The notes: a model not told the origin generated them from the sequence alone. Positions 28,489 to 37,727 are shown, numbered from the stretch's first letter. The stretch: DNA of 46,246 bases from Asticcacaulis biprosthecium C19 (GCF_000204015.1 NZ_GL883077.1:1916027-1962272), one strand, 5' to 3'. Numbers and translations: made by a program.

Positions 28489-29493
28489 TTACGTCCCCAG
28501 CGCTACCAACGCCTCATCTGCAGCCGCCACCAGGCCTTCCAGGATACCCTGGTCGCTGGACGAGTGGCCAGCCTTCTTGACCAGGTTGAACTTCGCTTCC
28601 GGCCAGGCCTGATGCAGTTCCCACGCCGTCGTCATCGGCGTCACCACGTCGTACCGCCCTTGGACGATCCACGCCGGAACATCCTTTAACGTGCGGATAT
28701 TCTCCAGCACCCAGTTGTCGGTCTCGAAGAAGCCGCCGTTCTTGAAGTACCAGCTCTCGATACGGGCAAAGGCCAGGGCGAATTCGGGGTCGGAGAATTT
28801 CGATGCCGCCTCGGACGGGCCTTCGATCGACAGGGTATCGCCCTCCCAACCGCTCCAGGCGAGGGCGCAGCGCGTCGCCAAAGCCCGGTCGGCACCGTTC
28901 AAACGCCGGACATAGGCGTTCAGCATGTCGCCGCGTTCGTCCGCCGGGATCGGCGCGATGAATTTCTGCCAGATGTCGGGAAAGAGGTGCGACGCTCCCG
29001 CCTGATAGAACCAGTCCAGCTCGGATTTGCGCACCAGGAAGATGCCGCGCAGGATCAGCGCCGACACCCGGTCGGTATGTTTCAAGGCATAGGCCAGCGA
29101 CAGGGTCGATCCCCATGAGCCACCAAACACCACCCACTTGTCGATGCCCAGCTTTTCGCGCAGGCGCTCGATATCGGCGACCAGGTGCCAGGTGGTGTTG
29201 TCGTCCAGCGAGATGTCCTGCGAGGCATGCGGCGTCGACTTGCCGCAACCGCGCTGGTCCAGCATGATGATGCGATAGCCGTCGGGATTGAAGTAGCAGC
29301 GCAGGTTTGGTGAGGTGCCGCCACCCGGGCCGCCATGCAGAACCACTACGGGAAGGCCGGCAGGATTGCCGCTTTGTTCGTAATAGATACGGTGCTTGCC
29401 TTCCGTCGCCATATGACCGCTGTCGAACGGCTCGATATCGGGATAGAGGCCGCGCGGCGCGGACCTGGGCTTGGAATTGGCAGAATCGGTCAT
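28489..29493 (-). CDS. pip: Proline iminopeptidase
   Basis: A 334-residue alpha/beta-hydrolase (peptidase family S33) that removes N-terminal proline from peptides. Motifs: LHGGPGGGTSPN with the oxyanion HGGPGGG, DQRGCGKSTPHAS, nucleophile Ser126 in GGSWGST, catalytic Asp in QGRYDVVTP, and His in KAGHSSSD. The length is normal (310-335) and there is no signal peptide. The single gene is convergent with the elongasome operon and divergent from the MFS gene over 50 bases. Confidence 0.93.
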   Translation of the reverse strand: MTDSANSKPRSAPRGLYPDIEPFDSGHMATEGKHRIYYEQSGNPAGLPVVVLHGGPGGGTSPNLRCYFNPDGYRIIMLDQRGCGKSTPHASQDISLDDNTTWHLVADIERLREKLGIDKWVVFGGSWGSTLSLAYALKHTDRVSALILRGIFLVRKSELDWFYQAGASHLFPDIWQKFIAPIPADERGDMLNAYVRRLNGADRALATRCALAWSGWEGDTLSIEGPSEAASKFSDPEFALAFARIESWYFKNGGFFETDNWVLENIRTLKDVPAWIVQGRYDVVTPMTTAWELHQAWPEAKFNLVKKAGHSSSDQGILEGLVAAADEALVALGT

Positions 29494-29543
29494 GAGCTCT
29501 AAGAGAGGAGGGCGGTACGTTCCGGTAACACTCTAAAGCCCAA

Positions 29544-30746
29544 ATGGCGCAGCCCACAACCTTTTTCACGATCCAGACGCGGCAGGCGCTGTTTTACGTT
29601 CTGCTGTTTTCGATGACGGGCGCCAATCTGCCCTTCATGCCGGTGTGGCTCGATCACCATGGCATGACGGGGGAGCAGATTGGTATGATCCTGGCTGTGC
29701 CATTGCTGTTGCGCGCTGTTTCCGGACCGGTCAGCGGTCTGTGGGCCGACCGGTTTACGCTGTATCGCACGCCGATGATGGGGCTGGCCGCGGTCGCCGC
29801 CCTGTTCTACGCCCTGATGGCGCTGTCGGAGGTGTACGGGCCGTGGCGGTTCGCCGCTTTTCTGATCCTGTACACGTGCGCCTATACATGTTCGACCAGC
29901 CTGTCGCCGATGCTCGATTCCATGACGTGGCAATTGTCGCGCAGCCAGGGCTTCAACTACGCGGTGCCTCGCGCGATCGGCTCGTTTGCCTTCGTGGCCG
30001 CCGAGGTTCTGCTGGGGCTGTTGCTGGTCTGGGCGTCGCCGGAGCTGATCCTGTGGTGGGTGGTGGCGTCGGTGGCCATCATGGCGGTGTCGGGCCGCTT
30101 CATCCTGCCGCCTGAGCCGCGCCAGGACCTGCGCCATCTGCAGGGCACCGAGTCAGGCTGGCAGAGGCTGCGGGTGCTGCTGGGCAACCGTGGCCTGTTC
30201 TGGCTGCTGCTGGCGGTGGGCTGCCTTCAGGCGTCGCACAGCTTCTACTATGCCTTTTCGACCCTGATCTGGAAAGGTAGCGGCCTGTCGACGGCGACTT
30301 GCGGTTATCTGTGGGCGGTGGGCGTGGTGGGGGAGATTGCCTTCATGATGTTCGGCGATCGTTTTCGTCGCCGGGTCGGGCCGTGGCGGATGCTGATCCT
30401 GGCGGCTGTTCTGGCGGTGGCGCGTTGGGGCGTGATGGCGTTCGGACCGCCGCTATGGCTGTTGTGGCCGTTGCAACTGCTGCATATTTTCAGCTTTGCC
30501 GCGGTGTATTTTGCCGGATTGGAACTGATCTACCGCCTGACGCCGAAGGGCTATGAGGGCCTGGCGCAAACCGTGAATGCGGCCTATGCGAACGGGGTGA
30601 TGATGGGGATAGGTACTATGGCGTCAGGGGCGGTGTTCGCGGCCTTTGGCGTCGGTGGCTATGGTCTGATGGCGGGTCTGGCCGGCATCGGGCTGCTCAG
30701 CGCGTCGTGGCTGTATCTGAAACGCGAGCGATTTGTGGTGCCGTAA
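29544..30746 (+). CDS. MFS transporter, HcaT/LacY-like
   Basis: A 400-residue twelve-TM major-facilitator protein. N-terminal LFSMTGANLPFMPVWL and the intracellular loop GLWADRFTLYRTPMM resemble the 3-phenylpropionate transporter (HcaT)/oligosaccharide:H+ symporter group. The C-half has a GDRFRRRVGPWRM loop. The substrate is not evident; HcaT homologues are widely annotated without evidence. Single gene, followed by the repeat-rich intergenic region. Confidence 0.8.
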   Translation: MAQPTTFFTIQTRQALFYVLLFSMTGANLPFMPVWLDHHGMTGEQIGMILAVPLLLRAVSGPVSGLWADRFTLYRTPMMGLAAVAALFYALMALSEVYGPWRFAAFLILYTCAYTCSTSLSPMLDSMTWQLSRSQGFNYAVPRAIGSFAFVAAEVLLGLLLVWASPELILWWVVASVAIMAVSGRFILPPEPRQDLRHLQGTESGWQRLRVLLGNRGLFWLLLAVGCLQASHSFYYAFSTLIWKGSGLSTATCGYLWAVGVVGEIAFMMFGDRFRRRVGPWRMLILAAVLAVARWGVMAFGPPLWLLWPLQLLHIFSFAAVYFAGLELIYRLTPKGYEGLAQTVNAAYANGVMMGIGTMASGAVFAAFGVGGYGLMAGLAGIGLLSASWLYLKRERFVVP

Positions 30747-30780
30747 ATTCGGATGAGCGCGCTGAAGCGAAGCAAGATTT

Positions 30781-31101
30781 ACCACGGAAGGCACCGAAAC
30801 GCCGCTGCGCGGCGACACGGAAAGACACGGAATTCCGGTAGCTGAATCTCCGGCGCGAAGCGCCTTTAAAAATTATGCAGACGGGTTCCGATCTCGCGCG
30901 TTAACACGACCGGCATTGCACCGGAACCTCGGCAAGACTTTAGTCCACAGATAAGACAGATGAACACAGATGGACGGTGTTAACGCGGAACTTTCTACAA
31001 GACGTAAAACGAATTGAGGCGCTTCGCGCGGGAGACGGCTTAACCGGAATTCGGTGTCTTTCCGTGTCGTCGCGCAGCGGCGTTTCAGTGCCTTCCGTGG
31101 T
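30781..31101. repeat. Large nested inverted-repeat element (CACGGAA/CACAGAT words)
   Basis: Outer arms of 58 bases (30781-30838 and 31044-31101) are reverse complements with three mismatches and contain spaced CACGGAA words. Inside are a second pair of 18 bases (30848-30865 and 31017-31034, one mismatch) and an 11-bp perfect pair CGCGTTAACAC/GTGTTAACGCG (30897-30907, 30977-30987). The centre has another set of words: CCACAGATAAGACAGAT and ACACAGATGG. The whole could fold as a hairpin of about 320 bases. It fills the gap between the MFS gene and the convergent DUF1877-like gene and has no ORF. It is the same word pattern as the 3422-3545 element but with different words. Confidence 0.9.
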
Positions 31102-31148
31102 TCCCTCTTAAAGTACTTGGCCCCACACCCTGACTTTGGCGGCCGAGC

Positions 31149-31628
31149 CTAGAACATGCCCGCAATCATCGCCCAGCCTTTGTCCGCAACAACAGAAAGT
31201 TCGTGGCGGATAACTGCGAATTTTTCCAGGATTATAGCGGGCATACACTCAAAAGACCTGGGATCGAATTCAGGACGAATCCTATCAATCGCCGCCACAA
31301 GCGCGTCCGACGTGACATGGCTGTAAGCTTCGGCCATGATGCGCAGAACTTCTGCTGAATAAAAGTACTGGATCCCCATACCGGCTTCCGCCACGGGTTG
31401 CGAACCGTGAACAATCGTGCCTAACGCGACGAGTTCGGGGTTTCCTTCCGCAAGAACCTCAAGCACGCGATGCATCTCGTAATTGTCCTCGCGCCATAAA
31501 TCAAAATCCGGCTGAGAGCGAATGCAATCTATATCACCTACGTCGCTTTCATCGTCATTTAGCATGGCTACGACTTTGGCTTGATCGGCTGGATCGAAAG
31601 CCAAGGCAAGATGTGCGGTCTGTCCCAA
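31149..31628 (-). CDS. DUF1877 (YfbM)-like protein
   Basis: A 159-residue soluble protein. It begins MGQTAHL and has a C-terminal part with YSAEVLRIMAEAYSHVTSDAL, which resembles the DUF1877/YfbM family; the middle has Asp/Glu-rich sequence. No function is known. The start is a TTG with a GGGGG ribosome site five bases upstream, which makes the N-terminus match the usual MG start. It lies 17 bases after the dipeptide epimerase gene on the same strand and may be its operon partner. The family assignment is tentative. Confidence 0.5.
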   Translation of the reverse strand: MGQTAHLALAFDPADQAKVVAMLNDDESDVGDIDCIRSQPDFDLWREDNYEMHRVLEVLAEGNPELVALGTIVHGSQPVAEAGMGIQYFYSAEVLRIMAEAYSHVTSDALVAAIDRIRPEFDPRSFECMPAIILEKFAVIRHELSVVADKGWAMIAGMF

Positions 31629-31645
31629 GATTCCCCCTTAACTCG

Positions 31646-32623
31646 TCAGCCCCACAAAGCCGGCTTCGGTGGGTGCAGCACCGAACCCGTGATCTCCAGC
31701 CCGTTCTCGCGGTCCTGGGCCAGTAGCAACGGCCCGTCCAGGTCGACGAAGTCCACGCCTTGCGCCACGATCATGGCCGGCGCCATGCTCAACGAGGTCG
31801 CGACCATGCAGCCGACCATGACGCCCATGCCGGCTTCCTTCGCTCGTTCTTTCAAGGCCAGCGCTTCGGTCAGCCCGCCGGTCTTGTCGAGCTTGATATT
31901 GGCCACCGCATACAGCCGAGACACTCGGTCCAACTCGCCGCGCGTATGCAGGCTTTCATCGGCGCACAGAGGGACAGGGCACTCATAGTTCAGAAGCTGC
32001 TCGTCTTCCGATGCCTTCAAAGGCTGTTCGATCAGCTTGACGCCCAGACGTTTCAGTTCCGGCGCTACCCGCTGCAGGTCGTCGAACGACAGGCCCTCAT
32101 TGCCATCAACGATCAGCCGGGCATTGGGCGCATTGCGGCGTACAGCCGCGACCCGGTCGATGTCGTCAGCGCCACCGATCTTCAGCTTCAACAGCGGCCT
32201 TCGGGCATTGGCCTTGGCCTGCTGTCCCATGGCTTCCGGGGTGTCGAGGCTTAGGGTATAGGCTGTCTTCAGCGGGTCGAGTCGGCGCAGACCAGCCGTC
32301 TTCCACGCCGGGATGCCGGTCTTCTTGGCGTTCAAATCCCACAGAGCGCAGTCGATGGCGTTGCGCGCCGCACCGGCCGGCAGGATGTTGTAAAGCTCGC
32401 CGAAGGTCAGCGAGGTTTCGATACGATGCCGCGCGCCTTCCAGTTGTTCCAGGCAGGTTTCCAGGCTTTCGCCATAGCGGGCATAGGGCACGGCCTCGCC
32501 GCGTCCGATCTGATCACCACCATGCAGTTCGACATAGATGACCTTAGCTTCGGTCTTCGAGCCACGTGCGATGGTAAAGGTCCCGGCAATGGGAAAGGTT
32601 TCGTCGCGTACAATAAGCCGCAT
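31646..32623 (-). CDS. Dipeptide (L-Ala-D/L-Glu-like) epimerase, enolase superfamily
   Basis: A 325-residue muconate-lactonising-subgroup enolase. The first catalytic base is in K146-L-K148, metal ligands are Asp173 (VDGNEG), Glu199 (IEQPL) and Asp222 (ADES), and the second lysine is in NIKLDKTGG (about 244-247). The DxD-like C-terminal VDFVDLDGPLLL is the usual ending of L-Ala-D/L-Glu epimerases (YcjG/YkfB), which recycle muropeptides. It starts at the base where the TipN-like gene ends (TGATG overlap), so the two are translationally coupled, linking a cell-wall recycling enzyme to a pole marker. The substrate could be another dipeptide. Confidence 0.88.
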   Translation of the reverse strand: MRLIVRDETFPIAGTFTIARGSKTEAKVIYVELHGGDQIGRGEAVPYARYGESLETCLEQLEGARHRIETSLTFGELYNILPAGAARNAIDCALWDLNAKKTGIPAWKTAGLRRLDPLKTAYTLSLDTPEAMGQQAKANARRPLLKLKIGGADDIDRVAAVRRNAPNARLIVDGNEGLSFDDLQRVAPELKRLGVKLIEQPLKASEDEQLLNYECPVPLCADESLHTRGELDRVSRLYAVANIKLDKTGGLTEALALKERAKEAGMGVMVGCMVATSLSMAPAMIVAQGVDFVDLDGPLLLAQDRENGLEITGSVLHPPKPALWG

Positions 32624-35313
32624 CAGATCAGGTCACTGATCGCCGCGTCCAGCAGCAGGTAGGCGCGGCCGGGTTCGGTCGCCAGCACATCATTCAACGC
32701 GCGCGACGGCTCCTTGGTCATCAGCGCCATATTGATCTGCTGGTCATAATAGGTCGCGAAATCATTCGCCTGTTGACGCAGGTTGGCATCGGTCAGCAAC
32801 CGCCGGCTCAGGCGGCGGATTGCGGCCGGGGCAACACGGCGGACGACCATGCGCGCGCCCTCATTGTCCTCGGCCATGATGGCGGAGATGGTTTCTTCGA
32901 TGCGCGAACGCGACAGCAGGGCGGCGGCGTCGACACCCATGGAAGCGACCTCATTGATCATGATGTCATCAAGGCTGTCGAATTCCGGATCATGCGGCGG
33001 CTGCGGCGCCAACGGTGCCGGTTCATAGGTCTGGACCGAGGCTTCGGCGCGGCTTTCGGTGGTGCTGTCCATGCCGTTCAGCAGGTCGCGCCACGACCAG
33101 CCGTCGACGCCGGCCTTGTTGGCGGACAAGGGAAGTCCCTGCGGTTGCGCGGTCGGTTGGGGCGCCGGCCGCGGCGCAGTCCTTGCTGTGTCCTGGGGCT
33201 GCGGGCCAGGGGAGGGACGCGTTTCGCTAATCGGCGACAATCGTAGCCGCTGGGCCGCTTGCCCCACCGGCGTCGGCGGTGTCTGGCGCAGGACGGGGGC
33301 TGGCTGAGGCGCTACCGGCGGTTCGGCGGGTCGTCGGGCCGGCAGGTTGCGACCATAGTCACGGTCGCGCACCTGGGTGTCGACAGTGTTCTGCGGCAGG
33401 GGCTGTTCCCCCGAAATCACGCCCATCAGACGGACGGCCTCGTTCAGCATGTCGTAATTGCGCTTGACCCTGTCCTGGAAAGCCTGATCGACGGCTTCGG
33501 TCTCAACGGCCGCGCGCTTGGCGGCGGCGGTCATGGCCGAGATACCGTCCTCGACGGCACGCCGGATTTCGTCCAGCCGGTCGCGCGCCATGATCGGCAG
33601 TTGGTCGGCCGAATTGGTCAATTCGTTCAAGGCCGCGGCGACCTCGGTAATGGCCTCGCGGGCGTGGGAGAAGCTCTGGTCCAGCTTCTCGGCCGTCTGG
33701 TCGCCTGCCTCGGCGATGAGTTCGGCCGAGTTCTCGATCAGTCGGCGGGCGGCATTGAAGCGCGTGTCGAAAACCTCATCGGCCTTCTTGCTGGCTTCGA
33801 AAATGGTCTCGTTGAGCCGGTCGACGCGCGACTGGGCGGTCTGGGCGGCCTGGTCGGCAGCCTTGCGCGCTTCGGTTGCCGACGAGGTCAACTGATCCAG
33901 GGCGCGGCGGGTTTCCGAGACCAGGTCGTCGCGGGCGTCGGCGGCCATGATCGAAATGTTGGACAAGGTGGCGTGAATCCGCGTTTCGAACGCTGTACGC
34001 TCGTTTTCGGCGGCGCCCATCACGGCGCGGAAGTTCTCCTGGGCCGTCAGCACGATGTCGCGCAGGACGTCGATGCCGCGAGCCGAGGTCTCGCCCAGGT
34101 CGACCGTGGCGACACGAGTGATCGACAGTGCCTCGGTCAGTTGGGCGCGCTGGTTTTCGATATGGACGGCGAAGTCTTCCTGATCGGCGCGCAGCGACAG
34201 GGCAGCCGAGACCAGGCCGGCACGCTGCTGCGACAGGCCTTCCTCGACGCTGCGGATCTGGTCGGCGACGCCGGAGCCGGCGGTTTCCAGGCGCTGGGTC
34301 TGGCGATCCAGGTCTTCGGAGATGCGGCGGGCGGTGTCGGAGACATCGGAGGCTGCCCCCATCATGTCGGAAGCGGTCGAGGCCAGGGAGGCCTCGGCTT
34401 CGCGCAGCTGGGTCTGGGCCAGGTCGGAGGCGTCGGCGACCATGCGCGCCTGACGATCGACGGCCTCGATGATGCCGCTGGACTGGGCGCCCAGCGACTG
34501 GCTCATCAGGTTGACGGCGTCGCGCTCATGCTCCAGCGACCGGGTGATGCTGGCCGTGGCGGCGCGGGCGATCTGGGCGGCGTCCTGCAGCCGGTCGGTT
34601 TCGCTTTTCAGGCGGGCGCTGAGTTCGGCGATGTCGGCATGGGCCAGGCGGACGGCGCGGACGGCGTGGTCAACCTGGTTGCGCAGGGCATCGACCAGGT
34701 CGGTCGTCTGCGAGGCGGCCGAAGCGGCGGGCGCCAGCATGGCGTCGGCAAGGGCGGCCGTGCGCTGGGTTTGGCGCGACAGGGCGGCGGCGTTGCGCAG
34801 GGCAAAGGCCGAGGCGAAGATCAGTCCGACCGGGAACAGGGCCAGGAATCCCAGTATGGCCAGGCGCACCGGCACTGAGGCAAAGGCGCTGAGCGAGCCT
34901 TCTGCGCCCAGGACGAAGGCGGCCAGGCCACAGGCCCACAAAAGGCTTACGAAGGCGGTCGCGCCCCAGAAGATGAAGGGCGAGGCGCCCGTGGCCTTCA
35001 TTACGCCTTCGGGCTGAACCTTCAGGGTCGACAGGTCGCGGCGAACGGGCTCGTCGTCCGGCTTCTTGGCTGCGGGGCGTGCCGGCGGGGTGGGCTCGGG
35101 CGGTGGAGTCAGCCGGGCGATGGTTTCGGGAATGTCGAAATCGCTGGTTTCGGCGACCGGTGCCTCCGGCGCGGCGTCTAACGGAGCTTCCAGGATATCT
35201 TCAGCGCCATCCGCGGTTTCGATGGCGTCCTCGCTGACAAGCTCTCCGCGCGGCGTGCGGCGGCGGATGCCCTTCGGTTCGGTCAGGTTCAGCGGGGGGC
35301 GGCGTGATTTCAT
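32623..35313 (-). CDS. tipN: TipN-like polarity protein
   Basis: An 896-residue protein. The N-terminal 110 residues are acidic/Pro-rich and disordered. Two TMs follow (about 112-136 and 149-171). From about 175 to 620 it is a long Ala/Asp/Gln/Arg-rich coiled coil with many LDxxTxxA-like heptads. After a Pro/Gln-rich linker (about 640-740) it ends in a compact helical C-terminal domain. This matches C. crescentus TipN (about 880 residues, two TMs, coiled coil), the new-pole marker that directs flagellum placement and the ParA gradient. The call is from architecture and order, not from sequence comparison. A CAGGATA site precedes the ATG. Confidence 0.72.
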   Translation of the reverse strand: MKSRRPPLNLTEPKGIRRRTPRGELVSEDAIETADGAEDILEAPLDAAPEAPVAETSDFDIPETIARLTPPPEPTPPARPAAKKPDDEPVRRDLSTLKVQPEGVMKATGASPFIFWGATAFVSLLWACGLAAFVLGAEGSLSAFASVPVRLAILGFLALFPVGLIFASAFALRNAAALSRQTQRTAALADAMLAPAASAASQTTDLVDALRNQVDHAVRAVRLAHADIAELSARLKSETDRLQDAAQIARAATASITRSLEHERDAVNLMSQSLGAQSSGIIEAVDRQARMVADASDLAQTQLREAEASLASTASDMMGAASDVSDTARRISEDLDRQTQRLETAGSGVADQIRSVEEGLSQQRAGLVSAALSLRADQEDFAVHIENQRAQLTEALSITRVATVDLGETSARGIDVLRDIVLTAQENFRAVMGAAENERTAFETRIHATLSNISIMAADARDDLVSETRRALDQLTSSATEARKAADQAAQTAQSRVDRLNETIFEASKKADEVFDTRFNAARRLIENSAELIAEAGDQTAEKLDQSFSHAREAITEVAAALNELTNSADQLPIMARDRLDEIRRAVEDGISAMTAAAKRAAVETEAVDQAFQDRVKRNYDMLNEAVRLMGVISGEQPLPQNTVDTQVRDRDYGRNLPARRPAEPPVAPQPAPVLRQTPPTPVGQAAQRLRLSPISETRPSPGPQPQDTARTAPRPAPQPTAQPQGLPLSANKAGVDGWSWRDLLNGMDSTTESRAEASVQTYEPAPLAPQPPHDPEFDSLDDIMINEVASMGVDAAALLSRSRIEETISAIMAEDNEGARMVVRRVAPAAIRRLSRRLLTDANLRQQANDFATYYDQQINMALMTKEPSRALNDVLATEPGRAYLLLDAAISDLI

Positions 35314-35475
35314 TAAAGTATCCTGTGGCCCGACTCAGGTCTGCGTCAACGGCCTTTGCGCGAAGCGGACAGGGCAGGTTTCTCCCAACGCGGGAAAGCT
35401 AGCCGCAAAGGGCTAATTTTGCAAAGGTTTTCGTCAGTTGACGGAGAGGAATCTGGTCCCGACGGCCGGCTGGTT

Positions 35476-35712
35476 TCAAGGCCGTGCGGCGGTGGTTTTC
35501 ATGGCGCGAGGCGCCTCGTGGTCGGTCGGCCCAAAGCGATCGTCGTTCTCCGGCATCGGCGCACGGACCCCTTTGGGCTTTTCGACACTGCGCTGGACAG
35601 GAGGTGGCTGCCTTTTCGGCTTGTCGGCCCCTTCGCTGGCACCGAAATGCACCAATGCTGCGGACAGAAGTCCGGCAAGGGCAGCGCTCATCATGTCCGA
35701 CAGGGACGACAT
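35476..35712 (-). CDS. Small membrane-associated protein of unknown function
   Basis: A 78-residue candidate. Residues 7-22 (MMSAALAGLLSAALVH) form one hydrophobic segment, then a basic, Pro-rich hydrophilic tail follows (KPKRQPPPVQRSVEKPKG). It lies about 160 bases upstream of the TipN-like gene on the same strand. The ribosome site is poor and no family is recognised. It may be real, since the codon pattern is plausible, or just an open frame. Confidence 0.35.
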   Translation of the reverse strand: MSSLSDMMSAALAGLLSAALVHFGASEGADKPKRQPPPVQRSVEKPKGVRAPMPENDDRFGPTDHEAPRAMKTTAARP

Positions 35713-35842
35713 GGCAAGGGGTTCCGATCAGGGTCGGAGACGGCAAAGTAGCACGTCCGCCATGATCATGACGCAAATTCGTCACGGTTGCAATTGAGAC
35801 GGAGGAGAACGGCGGAAAATGACGGCCGTGTGGCGGATATGC

Positions 35843-36355
35843 CTATTCCGCCGGCCCATAACGGTTATCGACGGGTCTGCCGTCGGCGCTGAGATTGTAG
35901 GCGATAAACAGGTTGTAGAGCATCAGGACGATGGCTGCGGTCAGCCCGATACCGTTGAACAGCACCAGTTGGAAAAACGGCGTGATCAGTTCGAAAAGCG
36001 CCCCGATAAAACTCCAGAATTCGCCAGCATACATGGCCTTTACCAGGACCCAGGCGCCGAAGCCCAGCACACCAAGCCCTACCAGCAGAACCGGCCAGAG
36101 CAGGTAGCCCGGCAGGCCGCGATCGTGCAGCCGGCGGATCGAAAGCTGGGCGGCGCGGTACTGGACGTAAAGGATCACCGCGATGATGATGGCGACAGCG
36201 GCGATCGACAGCGGCATGTTGTGCTGGGTGAAGGTCAGGGCAACGACCGAGGCCAGGATGATGCCGAAGACCGTCATCCAGTCCAGCTTGCCGGCGGCGT
36301 CCTTGTAGGCGCGGCGGCCGATACGGCCCTGGGTATTCCATGCCAGATTGATCAT
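35843..36355 (-). CDS. DUF805 family membrane protein
   Basis: A 170-residue protein with about four TMs. The family signature is clear: GRIGRRAY near the start and AQLSIRRLHDRGLPGYLL in the middle, ending NRYGPAE. DUF805 proteins are widespread inner-membrane proteins of unknown function. The start ATG follows a GGAGGG site by five bases, favouring it over an in-frame GTG 12 bases earlier. A second DUF805 gene is at 37724-38224, with the cupin gene between them on the opposite strand. Confidence 0.85.
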   Translation of the reverse strand: MINLAWNTQGRIGRRAYKDAAGKLDWMTVFGIILASVVALTFTQHNMPLSIAAVAIIIAVILYVQYRAAQLSIRRLHDRGLPGYLLWPVLLVGLGVLGFGAWVLVKAMYAGEFWSFIGALFELITPFFQLVLFNGIGLTAAIVLMLYNLFIAYNLSADGRPVDNRYGPAE

Positions 36356-36451
36356 CGGACCCTCCACAAAACCCCGTTAACCAAGTTTACGCGACGAGGC
36401 TGTGGTCTGTACAGAGTTATTCTAATGCGACCTGGACGAGCCGTTCTTCTC

Positions 36452-36627
36452 CTCCCTACGAAGTGGGGAGGGGCGCAGCGGAGCGGTGGAGGGGTATCTC
36501 TCAGTCAGTCGAAAATCAGCTAGGCATTGATTTATTTGCATTTAATAAATTTGCAAAGTCGTCTGACAACCGCGCCTGCCGATGCCCCTCCACCGCTCTG
36601 CGGTTCCCCTCCCCATGAAATGGGGAG
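36452..36627. repeat. GC-rich inverted-repeat element with AT-rich centre
   Basis: Arms of about 43 bases (36452-36494 and 36585-36627) are imperfect reverse complements. Each reads like GGGGAGGGG...GAGCGGTGGAGGGG. Each arm also holds a small inner hairpin of its own (the CTCCC/GGGAG part). The 90-base centre is AT-rich and has ATTTATT/AATAAAT. There is no ORF. It fills most of the 358-base gap between the DUF805 and cupin genes. Similar arms occur at 45282-45455. Confidence 0.8.
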
Positions 36628-36713
36628 TAGGGCGCTTGTGACGCCGATTGCGATAACCCTGTAGCGATAGCGGGTATATTGTCCTCGCAAACACAATAGG
36701 TTATCGCTGTCCT

Positions 36714-37727
36714 ATGCCCCCTTTTCTTGCCGTTGCCACCCGTTCCGACGTCACCTTGGCTACCTTGGCACAAGCGGTGGCCGACGCCCGCGAACCGGTC
36801 GTTTTCAAAGGGGCAGTCCGGGACTGGCCGGCGGTAAAAGCTTCACAGACCTCGGCCGACGCCCTGATCGACTACCTGAAAGCCTGCGACAACGGAACGC
36901 CGGCAGCAACTTTTCGGCAACCGACCGGCGACGGCAAATACTTTTACAATTCAACCATTGATGGGTTCACCTTTCAGCGTGGCAATTTGCCAGTCTCGGT
37001 GACCCTGGAACGCTTACGAAAAATCCAGAACCAAACCGATGCCGAACACATCTACATTCAGTCGGCGCCGGTCAAGGACCACCTGCCGCGGATGAAGGCC
37101 GAAAACCAGTTGCCGGCCGTCGAGGCCGAGCCGCGTATCTGGATCGGGAATACCTCGATCACCCAGATTCATTTCGACCTGTCGGAAAACCTGGTCTGCA
37201 TGATCGGCGGGGAGAAACGCTTTATCCTGTTTCCGCCTGATCAGTTACCCAATCTGTATTTGGGACCGTTCGAACGGACAGTGTCGAACGTACCGACCTC
37301 GATGGCGAGCCTGGAAAATCCGGACTTTGCCACCCATCCGCGCTTTGCCGACGCACTCAGGGCGGCGAGGGTGGCCGACCTTGAGCCGGGCGATGTGCTC
37401 TACATCCCCTATATGTGGTGGCACCATGTGGTGTCGTCGGGGGGCTTCAATGTCCAGATGAACTACTGGTGGAACCCGGCGCTCGACATCCAGGCGGCCG
37501 GCGGGCAGCCGATGCAGGCTTTGGTCCTGGCCATGCTGGCGGTGCGCGATTTGCCCGAGGACCAGCGTGATGCCTGGAAAGGTATGTTCGACCATTTTGT
37601 GTTTCAAAAGAACGGCCCGCCGGCCGACCACCTGCCGCCTGACCGCCGCGGCCTGATGGGGGATATGACGTTCGAACAACGGTTGGGCCTGCGCAAGCAC
37701 CTGGGCAAGAATCTGGCTGAAGACTAA
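36714..37727 (+). CDS. JmjC-like cupin (cupin_8) protein
   Basis: A 337-residue protein of the cupin_8/JmjC-like group of Fe(II)/2-oxoglutarate oxygenases. Typical N-terminus EPVVFKGAVRDWPAVK. The metal-binding HxD is seen in QIHFDLSEN, and the distal His in YIPYMWWHHVVSS. IGGEKRFILFPP is a standard strand. In some alphaproteobacteria such proteins lie near TonB receptors, but no such context is present here. The substrate is unknown; protein hydroxylation or a small molecule are possible. Its last four bases overlap the end of the convergent DUF805 gene. Confidence 0.85.
   Translation: MPPFLAVATRSDVTLATLAQAVADAREPVVFKGAVRDWPAVKASQTSADALIDYLKACDNGTPAATFRQPTGDGKYFYNSTIDGFTFQRGNLPVSVTLERLRKIQNQTDAEHIYIQSAPVKDHLPRMKAENQLPAVEAEPRIWIGNTSITQIHFDLSENLVCMIGGEKRFILFPPDQLPNLYLGPFERTVSNVPTSMASLENPDFATHPRFADALRAARVADLEPGDVLYIPYMWWHHVVSSGGFNVQMNYWWNPALDIQAAGGQPMQALVLAMLAVRDLPEDQRDAWKGMFDHFVFQKNGPPADHLPPDRRGLMGDMTFEQRLGLRKHLGKNLAED

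Noticed and set aside
28514-29569. 351-codon frame on the same strand as proline iminopeptidase
   Set aside because: It is the shifted frame of pip, Arg/Pro/Gly-rich and without motifs.
30781-31101. CRISPR array
   Set aside because: The repeats are inverted and nested, not direct with regular unique spacers, and no cas gene is nearby. No CRISPR was seen elsewhere in the window.
33259-34878. Long Gly-rich open frame opposite the TipN-like gene
   Set aside because: It is fully antisense to a coiled-coil gene of high GC, where such frames are normal shadows; no ribosome site or recognisable domain.
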